From Chloroflexota bacterium (GTDB lineage Bacteria > Chloroflexota > Dehalococcoidia > SHYM01): DNA of 12,384 nucleotides. Location of the stretch: positions 1 to 12,384 of the forward strand of contig JACQGV010000129.1 in assembly GCA_016199375.1 (NCBI GenBank), in the 5' to 3' direction. The stretch's first letter is position 1, and each line of letters opens with the position of its first letter. This document shows positions 1-6,718 of the stretch, piece by piece. Below the pieces are notes generated by a model. That model was given only the letters and a program-made list of their open reading frames with translations. It was not told the origin of the DNA and made no database searches. Made by a program: the position numbers and the translations under genes.

Positions 1-1
1 C

Positions 2-742
2 GCCCTGGGCTACGACCCCGATGCCATCCAGTACCTGGTGCCGACCCATATCCACGTGGACCACGGGGGAGGGTGTGGGTGGGTGGCCCAGCAGCTCCCG
101 CGGCTCAAGGTCGCCGTCCACAGCCGGGGCGCCCGCCACCTCCTGGACCCCAGCCGCCTCATCCAGAGCACCGCGATGGTGTTCGGCGAGCGCTGGGAGG
201 AGGGTTTCGGCCCCATCCTTCCGGTGCCCGCGGACCGCCTCCTGGTGCGGGAGGAGGGCGCTGCCCTGTCCCTGGGAGGCCGCCGCCATCGTTTCTACTA
301 CGCCCCCGGCCACGCCCCCCACCACTGGGCGATCATGGATGAAGAGCGGCGCATCCTCTACTGCGGCGAGGCCATGGGCCAGCCGGCCGGGGACAGCAAG
401 ATGGTCGGGCCCCCAACCTCGCCGCCCCTCTTCGAGCTGGACGACGCCCTCCAGACCATCGAGAAGCTCTCGCAGCTGGATGTGGCCCAGCTCTACTACT
501 CTCACTACGGCCACGGCACCCAGCCGCCTCAGGAGGCGATGGTTGCGGTGCTGCTCAGCACCCGGGAGTTCGCCCAGATTATCCGGGAGGGCTTCGAGGA
601 CAGCCAGGACGTGCGCGCTATTGACCGGCGACTGCAGGACTGGTGCGCACGCCAAGGCTACCCGGTGCGCCGCCCCTTCGACGGGACGATCCAGCCCTAT
701 CTGGCATACTTCCGGCGCCAAGCCCAGGCAAAAGCGACCTAG
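2..742 (+). CDS. Metallo-beta-lactamase-fold hydrolase, 5' end missing
   Basis: The last 246 codons of a metallo-beta-lactamase-fold enzyme; the reading frame is already open at base 2, so the true start lies outside the window. The fold's metal site is visible. HIHVDH (visible residues 16-21) is the HxHxDH motif, PGHAPHH gives the next metal His (about 104), and YSHYGHG gives the last His (about 168). The bridging acid, usually Asp, seems to be Glu in YCGEAMG (about 123). About 70 residues follow the metal core and end in a hydrophilic tail, as in the many family members that carry a helical C-terminal domain. Family members hydrolyse thioesters, lactones or phosphodiesters with two zinc or iron ions; the substrate here cannot be told. 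The TAG stop overlaps the stop of the minus-strand gene that follows. I am sure of the fold and not of the function. Confidence 0.9.
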   Translation, partial: ALGYDPDAIQYLVPTHIHVDHGGGCGWVAQQLPRLKVAVHSRGARHLLDPSRLIQSTAMVFGERWEEGFGPILPVPADRLLVREEGAALSLGGRRHRFYYAPGHAPHHWAIMDEERRILYCGEAMGQPAGDSKMVGPPTSPPLFELDDALQTIEKLSQLDVAQLYYSHYGHGTQPPQEAMVAVLLSTREFAQIIREGFEDSQDVRAIDRRLQDWCARQGYPVRRPFDGTIQPYLAYFRRQAQAKAT

Positions 743-942
743 CTGGTCACGCCCTTCTCGAGGCTGACGGGCTCGGGCCAGGGGTAGTTGTAGATGCCGC
801 AGCCCCCGCCTACCTTACCCCGGTACTCGGCGTCCCGGTCCAGGTAGTCGTCGCAGCGCAGCCAGCGCTCCAGGTCCTCCAGGGACCCGTGGAGCCGGCA
901 CTCCAGCTCGCCAGCGTAGTAGTTGCACTGGGCGCAGCTCAT
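739..942 (-). CDS. Small Cys-rich protein, unknown function
   Basis: A 67-residue protein starting MSCAQC. I do not recognise its family. It has five cysteines (3, 6, 15, 30, 48), including an N-terminal CxxC, one His (18), many acidic residues and an aromatic C-terminal stretch (GIYNYPWPEP). The Cys spacing would suit a small zinc or iron-sulfur binding fold, which is inference. The frame is open 18 codons further upstream to an ATG at 996, but that extension would overlap the preceding phosphodiesterase gene. The ATG at 942 lies 13 bases after that gene's stop and has a GAGGG-like ribosome site overlapping the stop, so I prefer it. It probably shares a transcript with the phosphodiesterase and may be translationally coupled to it. 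Its stop shares the bases CTAG with the stop of the convergent hydrolase gene. Confidence 0.65.
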   Translation of the reverse strand: MSCAQCNYYAGELECRLHGSLEDLERWLRCDDYLDRDAEYRGKVGGGCGIYNYPWPEPVSLEKGVTS

Positions 943-955
943 GCCGCGGCGGCCC

Positions 956-1534
956 TCACCGCACCGTCCACCACTTGTGCCCGTTGGACAGGTCAAGGAC
1001 TCGGAAGTCGTCCACTTTGATCACCTGGGCCGAGGGGACGCCGTCCACGACCTCCAGCACCGCCACCGTACCCAGCAGGTGCGTCAGGTTGTGGGGCAGC
1101 GTGGGGCTGCCCGGGTTCACCAGGTAGATCCCCTTCAGGCTGCCGATCTCCTCCACGTGGGTATGGCCGTGGACGATGATATCTACCGGCCCCGCGAACT
1201 CCCGCTCCATGATCTGCTCCAGGGTGCGATAGGGCGGGGCCTCGGGCAGAGGCAGGTCGTGGGTCATGCCGATGCGCAGCCCCTGGACCTCCACGACCTG
1301 GGCATCGCGGATGCGGGGGTCTTCGATGCCGCGGAAAAAGTCGCCGTTGCCCCGGGCCGCCAGGGTGGGCGCGAGCTGCTGGAGCCAGTCCAGGCAGGAG
1401 GTGTCGTAGATGTCGCCCGCGTGGAGGATCAGGTCCATCCCCCGGAAGATCTGCTCCACCTGCTCCGGCACCACCTGGTGGTATTCCGGCAGGTGCGTGT
1501 CTGAGATCAGGCCGATGCGCGAGACTTTAGACAC
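956..1534 (-). CDS. Metallophosphoesterase of the MJ0936/YfcE family
   Basis: A 192-residue calcineurin-like phosphoesterase, the usual length for the MJ0936/YfcE phosphodiesterases. All core motifs are present in order: SDTH (11-14, metal Asp and His), HAGD (38-41), GNGD (62-65, the Asn that replaces NHD), THD (91-93), HGHTH (122-126) and NPGS (140-143). The enzyme uses two metal ions, typically manganese, to cleave phosphodiesters; the physiological substrate of this family is mostly unknown. No signal peptide or membrane segment is seen, so it should be cytoplasmic. The start is GTG at 1534 with AGGAG five bases upstream. It follows the amidase gene after a 69-base gap and may have its own weak promoter there, and it is probably co-transcribed with the small Cys-rich gene downstream. 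Confidence 0.93.
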   Translation of the reverse strand: MSKVSRIGLISDTHLPEYHQVVPEQVEQIFRGMDLILHAGDIYDTSCLDWLQQLAPTLAARGNGDFFRGIEDPRIRDAQVVEVQGLRIGMTHDLPLPEAPPYRTLEQIMEREFAGPVDIIVHGHTHVEEIGSLKGIYLVNPGSPTLPHNLTHLLGTVAVLEVVDGVPSAQVIKVDDFRVLDLSNGHKWWTVR

Positions 1535-1603
1535 CGCGGCTCCTGCGCATAATCAGATTAGAGTACCACGGCTATCGAGATCGGGCAACGAACACCCAGC
1601 CAG

Positions 1604-3025
1604 TTAGCTCACCGGCGGGCGCCTGGCCGCCCAGGGCCGCGCCTCCTCGAAGGCGACCGACGCCCGCAGCACCGTCGCCTCCTCCCCGCAGCGCCCCACC
1701 ACCTGCAACCCGATGGGCAGCCCCGCGGGCGAGAAGCCGCAGGGCAGGCTCGCCGCCGGGTTGCCCGTCAGATTGAAGGGCATGGTGAAGGGAAAGGCGC
1801 CCCAGAGGGCGCTGACCTTCACGCCGGCGATCAGCCGGGGCCGCTCCCCCACGGGGAAGGCGGGAACGGCTAGGGTTGGCGTCAGCAGCAAGTCGTAGAG
1901 GTCGAAGAACTCGGCCATCTGGAGACGGATGCGCTCCAGGCCGCGCAGGGCCTTGGAATACTCGTGGGCCCGTATATCCTGTCCGCGCTCCAGGGCTGCC
2001 CGCACGTACGGCATCAGCTCGTGGGCGTGCTCCTCGAGCAGGTGGCCCGAGACCGCGAACTCGTCGGCCAGGATGATGGGGCCGAAGACCGCGAAGGGGT
2101 CGTCAATGGGCGGCGTCGCCTCCTCCACCTTGTGGCCCAGCCCTTCGAATACCCTGGCAGCGGCCTCGGCGGCCTGGCGCACGACCGGGTCCACAGCGGC
2201 ATAGCCCATATCCGGGCTCCAGGCGATGCGCCAGGGCCCGGAGCGCTTCCCGCGCCGGAAGGCGGCCACGAAATCGGGGGGCGTCTCCCGCAACGACGCC
2301 GGATCGCGGGGGTCATGGCCGGCTATCGCCGCGAGCAGCAGGGCGGCGTCCCGCACCGCCCGGCTGAGGGGGCCGCTCTGGGAGAAGAGGGGCATCCCCC
2401 CCATGCTGCCGCCGCCCGGCACCCGGCCCTGGGTGGGCTTGATACCGTAGACCCCGCAGAAGCCCGCCGGAATGCGGATGGAGCCCCCGCCATCGCTGCC
2501 CTGGGCGAGGGGTGCCAGACCGGCGGCCACGGCGGCGCCCGCGCCGCCCGAGGACCCGCCGGACGTGCACGCGGGGTCCCAGGGGTTGCGGCAGTCGTCC
2601 CCCAGGCGGTTCTCCGTCGTTGCCGACTGCCCCAGCTCCGAGGTGTTGGTCTTGCCGATGACAATGGCCCCCGCCTGCTTGAGCCGCTCCACCACCGCCC
2701 CGTCGTCGTCGGGCACGAAGTCCTTGTACGCCAGGGAGCCGCCGGTGGTGCGGACCCCCTGGGTCCAATTCAGGTCTTTGATAGGCACCGGCACGCCGTG
2801 GAGGGGCGGCAGCTCCTCTCCCCGCATCACAGCGGCCTCGGCGTCCCGCGCGGCCGCCCGGGCGAGGTCGTGGCACACGGTCAGGTAGGCGTTCAGGCGG
2901 GGATTCAGCCGGTCTATGCGCTCCAGATAGATGTCCACCAGCTCCACGGGCGACAGCTTCCGGCGGCGGATCAGGCTGGCGAGCTGGTGGGCCGGGGCGA
3001 AGGCGAGGTCGCGGTCAGCGGCCAT
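1604..3025 (-). CDS. Amidase-signature family amidase
   Basis: A 473-residue enzyme of the amidase signature family (relatives include GatA and fatty-acid amide hydrolase). The Ser-cisSer-Lys triad is intact: Lys83 in PIKDLN, cis-Ser158 in TSGGSSGG and nucleophile Ser182 in GSDGGGSIRIPA. The glycine-rich signature runs from about 153 to 203, and the length is typical. Such enzymes hydrolyse carboxamides to acid and ammonia. It is not a convincing GatA, because no gatB or gatC is nearby and the C-terminal part resembles general amidases, so the substrate is open. There is no signal peptide. The start ATG at 3025 has GGAGG eight bases upstream. It lies 52 bases after the CopD-like gene, in the same direction, and may be part of the same long transcript. 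Confidence 0.95.
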   Translation of the reverse strand: MAADRDLAFAPAHQLASLIRRRKLSPVELVDIYLERIDRLNPRLNAYLTVCHDLARAAARDAEAAVMRGEELPPLHGVPVPIKDLNWTQGVRTTGGSLAYKDFVPDDDGAVVERLKQAGAIVIGKTNTSELGQSATTENRLGDDCRNPWDPACTSGGSSGGAGAAVAAGLAPLAQGSDGGGSIRIPAGFCGVYGIKPTQGRVPGGGSMGGMPLFSQSGPLSRAVRDAALLLAAIAGHDPRDPASLRETPPDFVAAFRRGKRSGPWRIAWSPDMGYAAVDPVVRQAAEAAARVFEGLGHKVEEATPPIDDPFAVFGPIILADEFAVSGHLLEEHAHELMPYVRAALERGQDIRAHEYSKALRGLERIRLQMAEFFDLYDLLLTPTLAVPAFPVGERPRLIAGVKVSALWGAFPFTMPFNLTGNPAASLPCGFSPAGLPIGLQVVGRCGEEATVLRASVAFEEARPWAARRPPVS

Positions 3026-3077
3026 CGGTAGTACCTCCAGGTGTGGAGTCTCCGGACGCTTCAGAGTAACAGATGGC

Positions 3078-3566
3078 TCAGCCCCTGACCAGCAGGGCGG
3101 ACAGCACCAGCACCGCCAGGCCCAGGGCCAGGTTGGCCCGCGCCAGCCAGGAGGTGCGCCTCCGCAGGCCGGCGGCGCGCTGGGGAGCGGCCTGGAGCGC
3201 CCTGGTCACCTGCGGCCCCAGCACGAAGTCGTGCAGGATACTGAGCGCCACCATGGCCGCGAAGATGACCAGCTTGGAGAGCATGACCACCCCACGGGGC
3301 TCGGCGAGGAAGGCGCCGGTGAAGATGTCGGCAGGCGTGATACCCCGGCGGCCCAGCAGCAACAGCCCCGTGGCCGCCAGGACGATGATGCAGGCCCAGC
3401 CCACCCAGCGGAAGCGCCGCCCTACGTCGGCCAGCAGCGCGCCCCGCCGCGGGGGCTCCAGCCGCAGGGCCACCGGCACCAGCACCAGGGTGAGGAACAG
3501 CATTCCTCCCACCCAGATGAGGGCAGCCAGTTGGTGGAGATAGACGCTCGCTAGATAGCCCGGCAT
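3078..3566 (-). CDS. CopD-like integral membrane protein
   Basis: A 162-residue membrane protein with four predicted helices (about 8-30, 54-72, 92-117 and 141-160) separated by Arg-rich cytoplasmic loops. The pattern HQLAALIWVGGMLF near the N-terminus, RFRWVGW before helix 2 and a His-Asp pair (HDFVLGP, 112-118) after helix 3 resemble the CopD/DUF4149-type domain. His11 and His112 could bind copper or haem. CopD proteins are linked to copper uptake or resistance, but many short stand-alone members have no known role, so the copper link is inference. No clear ribosome site precedes the ATG. It begins 40 bases after the TauE-like gene and no terminator is seen between them, so it may belong to the cysH operon. 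Confidence 0.7.
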   Translation of the reverse strand: MPGYLASVYLHQLAALIWVGGMLFLTLVLVPVALRLEPPRRGALLADVGRRFRWVGWACIIVLAATGLLLLGRRGITPADIFTGAFLAEPRGVVMLSKLVIFAAMVALSILHDFVLGPQVTRALQAAPQRAAGLRRRTSWLARANLALGLAVLVLSALLVRG

Positions 3567-3606
3567 CGCCGACAGGATAGCGGGGTACTAGCAGCGAGGC
3601 AAGCTC

Positions 3607-4446
3607 TCAGGACAGGGCGGCTCGAGCGAGCGCCCAGGAGTTCAGCGACACCATGGCGACACCCAGCCCCAGCCCGAGTGTCCGGGCGGGCAACCGGCGG
3701 CACAGGTATGCCCCCAGCGGAGCGCCGACGGCGCTGCCGATCAGAAGGGCCAGCGCCAGCGCCCAGCGGGACTCCCCCACGCCGCCCAGCCAGAAGAGCG
3801 TGCCCGCCACAGCCCCGGCCACGAAGAACTCCGCCAGGTTGACCGTGCCGACGGCGTAGCGGGGGTGGCTGCGGTCCATCAGCACCACCGAAGCCGTGGC
3901 GACGGGCCCGAAGACCCCGCTCACCGCGTTGAGAACGCCCGCCACCCAGCCGATGCTGGCCAGGCGCAGACCCATCGGGCCGGGCAAAGCCAGGGCCAGG
4001 TGCCAGCGCCTCACGATGGGAGGTGCCGCCAGCTCCGCCTCAGCACTCCCGCCGGCTACCGACGGCACCACTCCCCCGAAGGGCCGGAAGCGGTACAGTA
4101 TCAACAGGCCCGTAGCGAGCAGGATGGATGGCATCGCCAAGCGCGTGAGCTGCGCGGGCAGGTGCGTCAGCAGGAAGGCCCCTGCCACGCCACCCACAAC
4201 GCCCGCTAGCGCCAGGGGCAGCACCCAGCTCCAGCGGACGTTCCCCAGCCGCCAGTGCGAGAAGGCCGCTATGGCGCCGCTGCCCACCTTGGCCAGGTTG
4301 ATCGTGGTGACGACCACCACCGGCGCGACGCCGCCGCCGACCATGACGCTGCCGGACAGGGCGCCGAAACCCATGCCGACCACGTTGTCAACCAGTCCCC
4401 CCACGGCACCGCCGAAGAGGACGATGGCCCAGAGCCAGAGTTCCAT
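3607..4446 (-). CDS. TauE/SafE-family membrane transporter
   Basis: A 279-residue, highly hydrophobic protein with about seven or eight membrane helices arranged as two related halves. Each half opens with a glycine-rich helix followed by a Thr/Asn helix: GFGALSGSVM with TTINLAKVG in the first, and NAVSGVFGPVATA with GTVNLAEFF in the second. This is the TauE/SafE (DUF81) pattern. Members carry sulfite, sulfoacetate, taurine-related anions or other small organic acids across the inner membrane. Because it starts 16 bases after the cysH stop on the same strand, a role in sulfur handling, such as exporting excess sulfite made by CysH, is a reasonable inference. The ribosome site is weak, which suits translational coupling to cysH. 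Confidence 0.9.
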   Translation of the reverse strand: MELWLWAIVLFGGAVGGLVDNVVGMGFGALSGSVMVGGGVAPVVVVTTINLAKVGSGAIAAFSHWRLGNVRWSWVLPLALAGVVGGVAGAFLLTHLPAQLTRLAMPSILLATGLLILYRFRPFGGVVPSVAGGSAEAELAAPPIVRRWHLALALPGPMGLRLASIGWVAGVLNAVSGVFGPVATASVVLMDRSHPRYAVGTVNLAEFFVAGAVAGTLFWLGGVGESRWALALALLIGSAVGAPLGAYLCRRLPARTLGLGLGVAMVSLNSWALARAALS

Positions 4447-4462
4447 GCGGTAACGTCCGGGG

Positions 4463-5245
4463 CTACGTCTTGGCGGCGGGCGTCAGAGAGGGCGGCGGCT
4501 CGGCCACATGCAGGCCGCATTCCTTCTGGGTGGGGTCCAGCTCCCACCACCAGCGGCCAGCGCGAGGGTCTTCACCGGGCCTGACGGGGCGAGTGCAGGG
4601 GTCGCAGCCGATGCTCGGATAGTTCTTGTCGTGGAGAGCGTTGTAGGGGACCTGGTGCTCGCGGATGTAGGCCCACACCTGCTCCCAGGTCCAGTCGGCG
4701 ATGGGGTTGATCTTGATCTTGTCCGGCCGCGCGGGGTCGAGCTCTATCTTCTTGACATCCGTCCTGGTGGAGGCCTGCTGGCGCCGCAGACCCGCAGCCC
4801 AGGCGTCCAGGCCGACCAGCGCCCGCTCCAGCGGCTCCACCTTGCGGATGTGGCAGCAGAGCTTGCGCTTGTCTATGCTCTCGTACATCAGGTTGAGGCC
4901 GTGCTGGGACACCATCTCTGCGACGGCCTGGGGCTGCGGGCGGTAGACCTCGACCTGGATTCCATACTTGTCCTGGATACGCTCGATGACCTCGTAGGTC
5001 TCCTTGGGCAGCCGCAGGGTATCCAGGGTGACGACGCGGGCCTTGGGGTTCAGGCGCCAGAGCATGTCTATGACCGCCACATCCTCAGCGCCGAAGCTCG
5101 AGGACAAGGCGAAGCGCGGGTGGAACCGCTCCAGCGCCCAGGCCAGCACTGCCTGCGCAGGCTTCTTCTCGAAGGCGTCGCTCAACGCCTGCAGCTCGTC
5201 CGCGGAGTAGACCGGCGCCCGCGAGACCGCACCGATGTCAGCCAT
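4463..5245 (-). CDS. cysH: Assimilatory adenylyl-sulfate (APS) reductase
   Basis: A 260-residue CysH-family reductase that turns activated sulfate into sulfite and AMP in cysteine biosynthesis, using thioredoxin. The nucleotide loop is SSSFGAED (48-55). Both cysteine pairs that bind a [4Fe-4S] cluster are present: CC at 130-131 in LCCHIRKVEPL and CDPC at 214-217. The catalytic Cys243 lies in KECGLH. The cluster pairs mark the APS-using (plant/Bacillus/mycobacterial) type rather than the PAPS-using enterobacterial type. One oddity is LDTLRL (74-79) where the family usually has LDTGRL. The start ATG at 5245 has GGGAGGG eight bases upstream. It is the first gene of the minus-strand operon and has its own strong-looking promoter and repeated element upstream; the TauE-like transporter follows after 16 bases. 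No sulfate-activating genes are in the window. Confidence 0.94.
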   Translation of the reverse strand: MADIGAVSRAPVYSADELQALSDAFEKKPAQAVLAWALERFHPRFALSSSFGAEDVAVIDMLWRLNPKARVVTLDTLRLPKETYEVIERIQDKYGIQVEVYRPQPQAVAEMVSQHGLNLMYESIDKRKLCCHIRKVEPLERALVGLDAWAAGLRRQQASTRTDVKKIELDPARPDKIKINPIADWTWEQVWAYIREHQVPYNALHDKNYPSIGCDPCTRPVRPGEDPRAGRWWWELDPTQKECGLHVAEPPPSLTPAAKT

Positions 5246-5264
5246 GGAACCTGCCCTCCCGAAA

Positions 5265-5298
5265 GTTGACTATGCAACATGATTTTATCAACTATGCA
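5265..5298 (-). promoter_or_regulatory. Candidate operator over the cysH start site
   Basis: The octamer TGCATAGT occurs twice on the minus strand (5298-5291 and 5276-5269), 22 bases apart, about two helical turns. The stretch also holds the inverted pair GTTGA (5265-5269) and TCAAC (5288-5292). The block begins at the last base of the -10 box and spans the predicted start point, so a bound protein would block initiation. Repression of cysH by a sulfur regulator, for example of the Rrf2/CymR group, is inference; I do not recognise the exact motif. Confidence 0.5.
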
Positions 5299-5326
5299 CT
5301 ATACAGGCGCTTTTTCCGCGTGTCAA
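5298..5326 (-). promoter_or_regulatory. Sigma-70-type promoter of cysH
   Basis: Read on the minus strand, a perfect -35 box TTGACA (5326-5321) is followed after exactly 17 bases by TATAGT (5303-5298), five of six matches to the -10 consensus. The start point would fall near 5290, giving a leader of about 45 bases before cysH. That is too short to hold a known sulfur riboswitch such as the SAM-I type. Confidence 0.75.
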
Positions 5327-5354
5327 GCATGGGCCCAGCACAACAGCCCCACCG

Positions 5355-5382
5355 TTGCAGCCACCGGTCGCTGGGGTAGGAT
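5355..5382 (+). promoter_or_regulatory. Weak candidate promoter of the YnfA-like gene
   Basis: TTGCAG (5355-5360) and TAGGAT (5377-5382) are separated by 16 bases and lie about 50 bases before the gene's GTG start. Only three and four of six positions match the consensus, so this is the best candidate in the region and not a firm call. Confidence 0.3.
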
Positions 5383-5432
5383 AAACCTGGGGCCAGTTGC
5401 AGATGAGCAGGGCGCCCAGATCGGAGGAAGCG

Positions 5433-5765
5433 GTGCTGGTGCTGAAGTCCCTGGGGCTCTTTTTGCTGGCAGGGCTGCTGGAGATAGGTGGCGGATACCT
5501 CGTCTGGCAGTGGCTACGGGAGCATCGCAGCGGCTTGCTGGCGCTCCTGGGGACAGGGGTGCTCTTCCTCTACGGGGTGGTGCCCACCTTGCAGCCCGCT
5601 CACTTTGGCCGGGTCTACGCCGCCTACGGAGGCGTCTTCGTGGCCCTCTCTCTCCTTTGGGGGTGGCTCCTCGACGGCCAGCGCCCCGACCGCTTCGACC
5701 TCATCGGCGGCGCCGTCGCGATCGCCGGCGTGGCGATCATCATGTGGTCGCCCCGGAGCCAGTAG
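5433..5765 (+). CDS. YnfA/UPF0060-family small membrane protein
   Basis: A 110-residue inner-membrane protein of the UPF0060 (YnfA) family, related to small multidrug-resistance transporters. It has four predicted helices. The family's characteristic stretches are all there: [15 protein letters not shown] after helix 1, [20 protein letters not shown] in the middle, and a last helix after [10 protein letters not shown]. The family averages 108-110 residues. The frame is also open upstream to an ATG at 5403 and a TTG at 5397, but GTG at 5433 has GGAGG five bases upstream and gives the family length; GTG at 5439 is a second option. YnfA proteins have been linked to drug efflux and the specific substrate here is unknown. 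It is divergent from cysH and convergent with the ArgZ-like gene. Confidence 0.93.
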   Translation: MLVLKSLGLFLLAGLLEIGGGYLVWQWLREHRSGLLALLGTGVLFLYGVVPTLQPAHFGRVYAAYGGVFVALSLLWGWLLDGQRPDRFDLIGGAVAIAGVAIIMWSPRSQ

Positions 5766-5790
5766 TCCGCCGCCCCAGCTTTGATGCCTC

Positions 5791-5830
5791 GCGGTTCGAC
5801 AGGGCCTGCCCTGAGCTAGCCGCAGGGCGG
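5791..5830. repeat. Short palindrome between convergent genes
   Basis: Between the stops of the YnfA-like and ArgZ-like genes is a perfect inverted repeat, CAGGGC-CT-GCCCTG (5800-5813), inside a TTCGACAGGG...CCTGAGC context, and a further CAGGGC follows at 5822. No T tract follows on either strand, so it is not a classic terminator. The sequence resembles the TTCGACAGG...CTGAGC interspersed palindromes common in GC-rich genomes, which is a memory-based comparison. It could serve as a bidirectional transcript end. Confidence 0.35.
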
Positions 5831-5837
5831 GTCGTCT

Positions 5838-6671
5838 TCAAGTTGACTGGCTCCTGGTCTCCTGGTGCAGGCCCGGCCGGTCCAAGAACATCGTCAGGCA
5901 CTTGGCGCTGCCGCCCGCCTTGATGTACTCCGAAAGCTCTACCTCATGGACTGCGTAGCCCCTGTCCTCCAGCTCGCGGCGCAGGGACGGACAGCCGGTG
6001 TTCATCACCACCCGACGGCCCACGACGATGGCGTTGCAGCCGAAGCGCAACGCCTCCTTCCTGGGCGCCGCTATCAGGTCCGGCACCAGAGCGCGCAGCA
6101 CCCGGCGCCCGTAGCGGTCAAAGGCCCCGGGGTAGTACACGGCGGAGCCGCTGTCCAAGGGGCAAAAGCAGGTGTCCAGGTGATAGAAGCGGGGGTCCAC
6201 CAGCTCCAGGGACAGGACTTCTCTCCCGATCAGCTCGCTGACCGCCAGGTGGGAGCGGATATCGGAGCGATAGCGGTAGCCCCCGCACAGGGCCTCGCCG
6301 CAGGGCAGGAGGTCTCCCTCGCCCTCGAAATACATGCCTTCCGGCAGCAGGGCGACCTGGAAGCCGTGCCCCCGGAACCAACGCTGGAAAGGTGCCTCCT
6401 CCCCTGCCCGCTCGCTGTAGCGGAACCGGCTCAAGATGACCAGCCCGCCCTCGCAATAGCCGGCATTGGCCGTGAACACCATGTCGGGCAGGCCCGCCCG
6501 CGGCGTCGCCAGCTCCACCGCGGCCCCCGCATCCTCTGTCAACACCCGCCGGAGGTGGTCCCACTGCTCCCGCGCCCGCGCCTGGTCAGCGCCGCGCCGG
6601 CGGTCCATCCAGGGGTTGATCTCATACTGGATGCCATAGAAGTCCGGCGGGCACATCAGCAAGCGGGCCAC
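5838..6671 (-). CDS. ArgZ-like arginine dihydrolase / DDAH-family guanidine hydrolase
   Basis: A 277-residue guanidine-modifying enzyme of the arginine deiminase/DDAH fold. Its motifs match the N-terminal catalytic domain of cyanobacterial ArgZ/AgrE, which turns arginine into ornithine, CO2 and two ammonia: MCPPDFYG and INPWM near the start, FTANAG (66-71, whose Asn69 corresponds to the Asn known to set dihydrolase activity), FEGEGD (115-120), FYHLDTCFCPL (162-172, catalytic His164) and GGSAKCLT with nucleophile Cys258. The C-terminal ornithine-cyclodeaminase-like part of ArgZ is absent, so this is a stand-alone domain. An alternative is a dimethylarginine hydrolase. The frame is open up to 7064, but that would overlap the hydrolase gene upstream; GTG at 6671 has GGGAGG five bases before it and the family length follows. 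It starts 47 bases after the hydrolase stop, probably in one operon. Confidence 0.85.
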   Translation of the reverse strand: MARLLMCPPDFYGIQYEINPWMDRRRGADQARAREQWDHLRRVLTEDAGAAVELATPRAGLPDMVFTANAGYCEGGLVILSRFRYSERAGEEAPFQRWFRGHGFQVALLPEGMYFEGEGDLLPCGEALCGGYRYRSDIRSHLAVSELIGREVLSLELVDPRFYHLDTCFCPLDSGSAVYYPGAFDRYGRRVLRALVPDLIAAPRKEALRFGCNAIVVGRRVVMNTGCPSLRRELEDRGYAVHEVELSEYIKAGGSAKCLTMFLDRPGLHQETRSQST

Positions 6672-6718
6672 GGCTGCCTCCCGTCGCGAGGGCAACACGC
6701 CGAGGGCGACATCGTTCC

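Noticed and set aside
1964..3031. 355-codon + strand open frame opposite the amidase
   Set aside because: The amidase on the other strand has full catalytic motifs; this frame has none.
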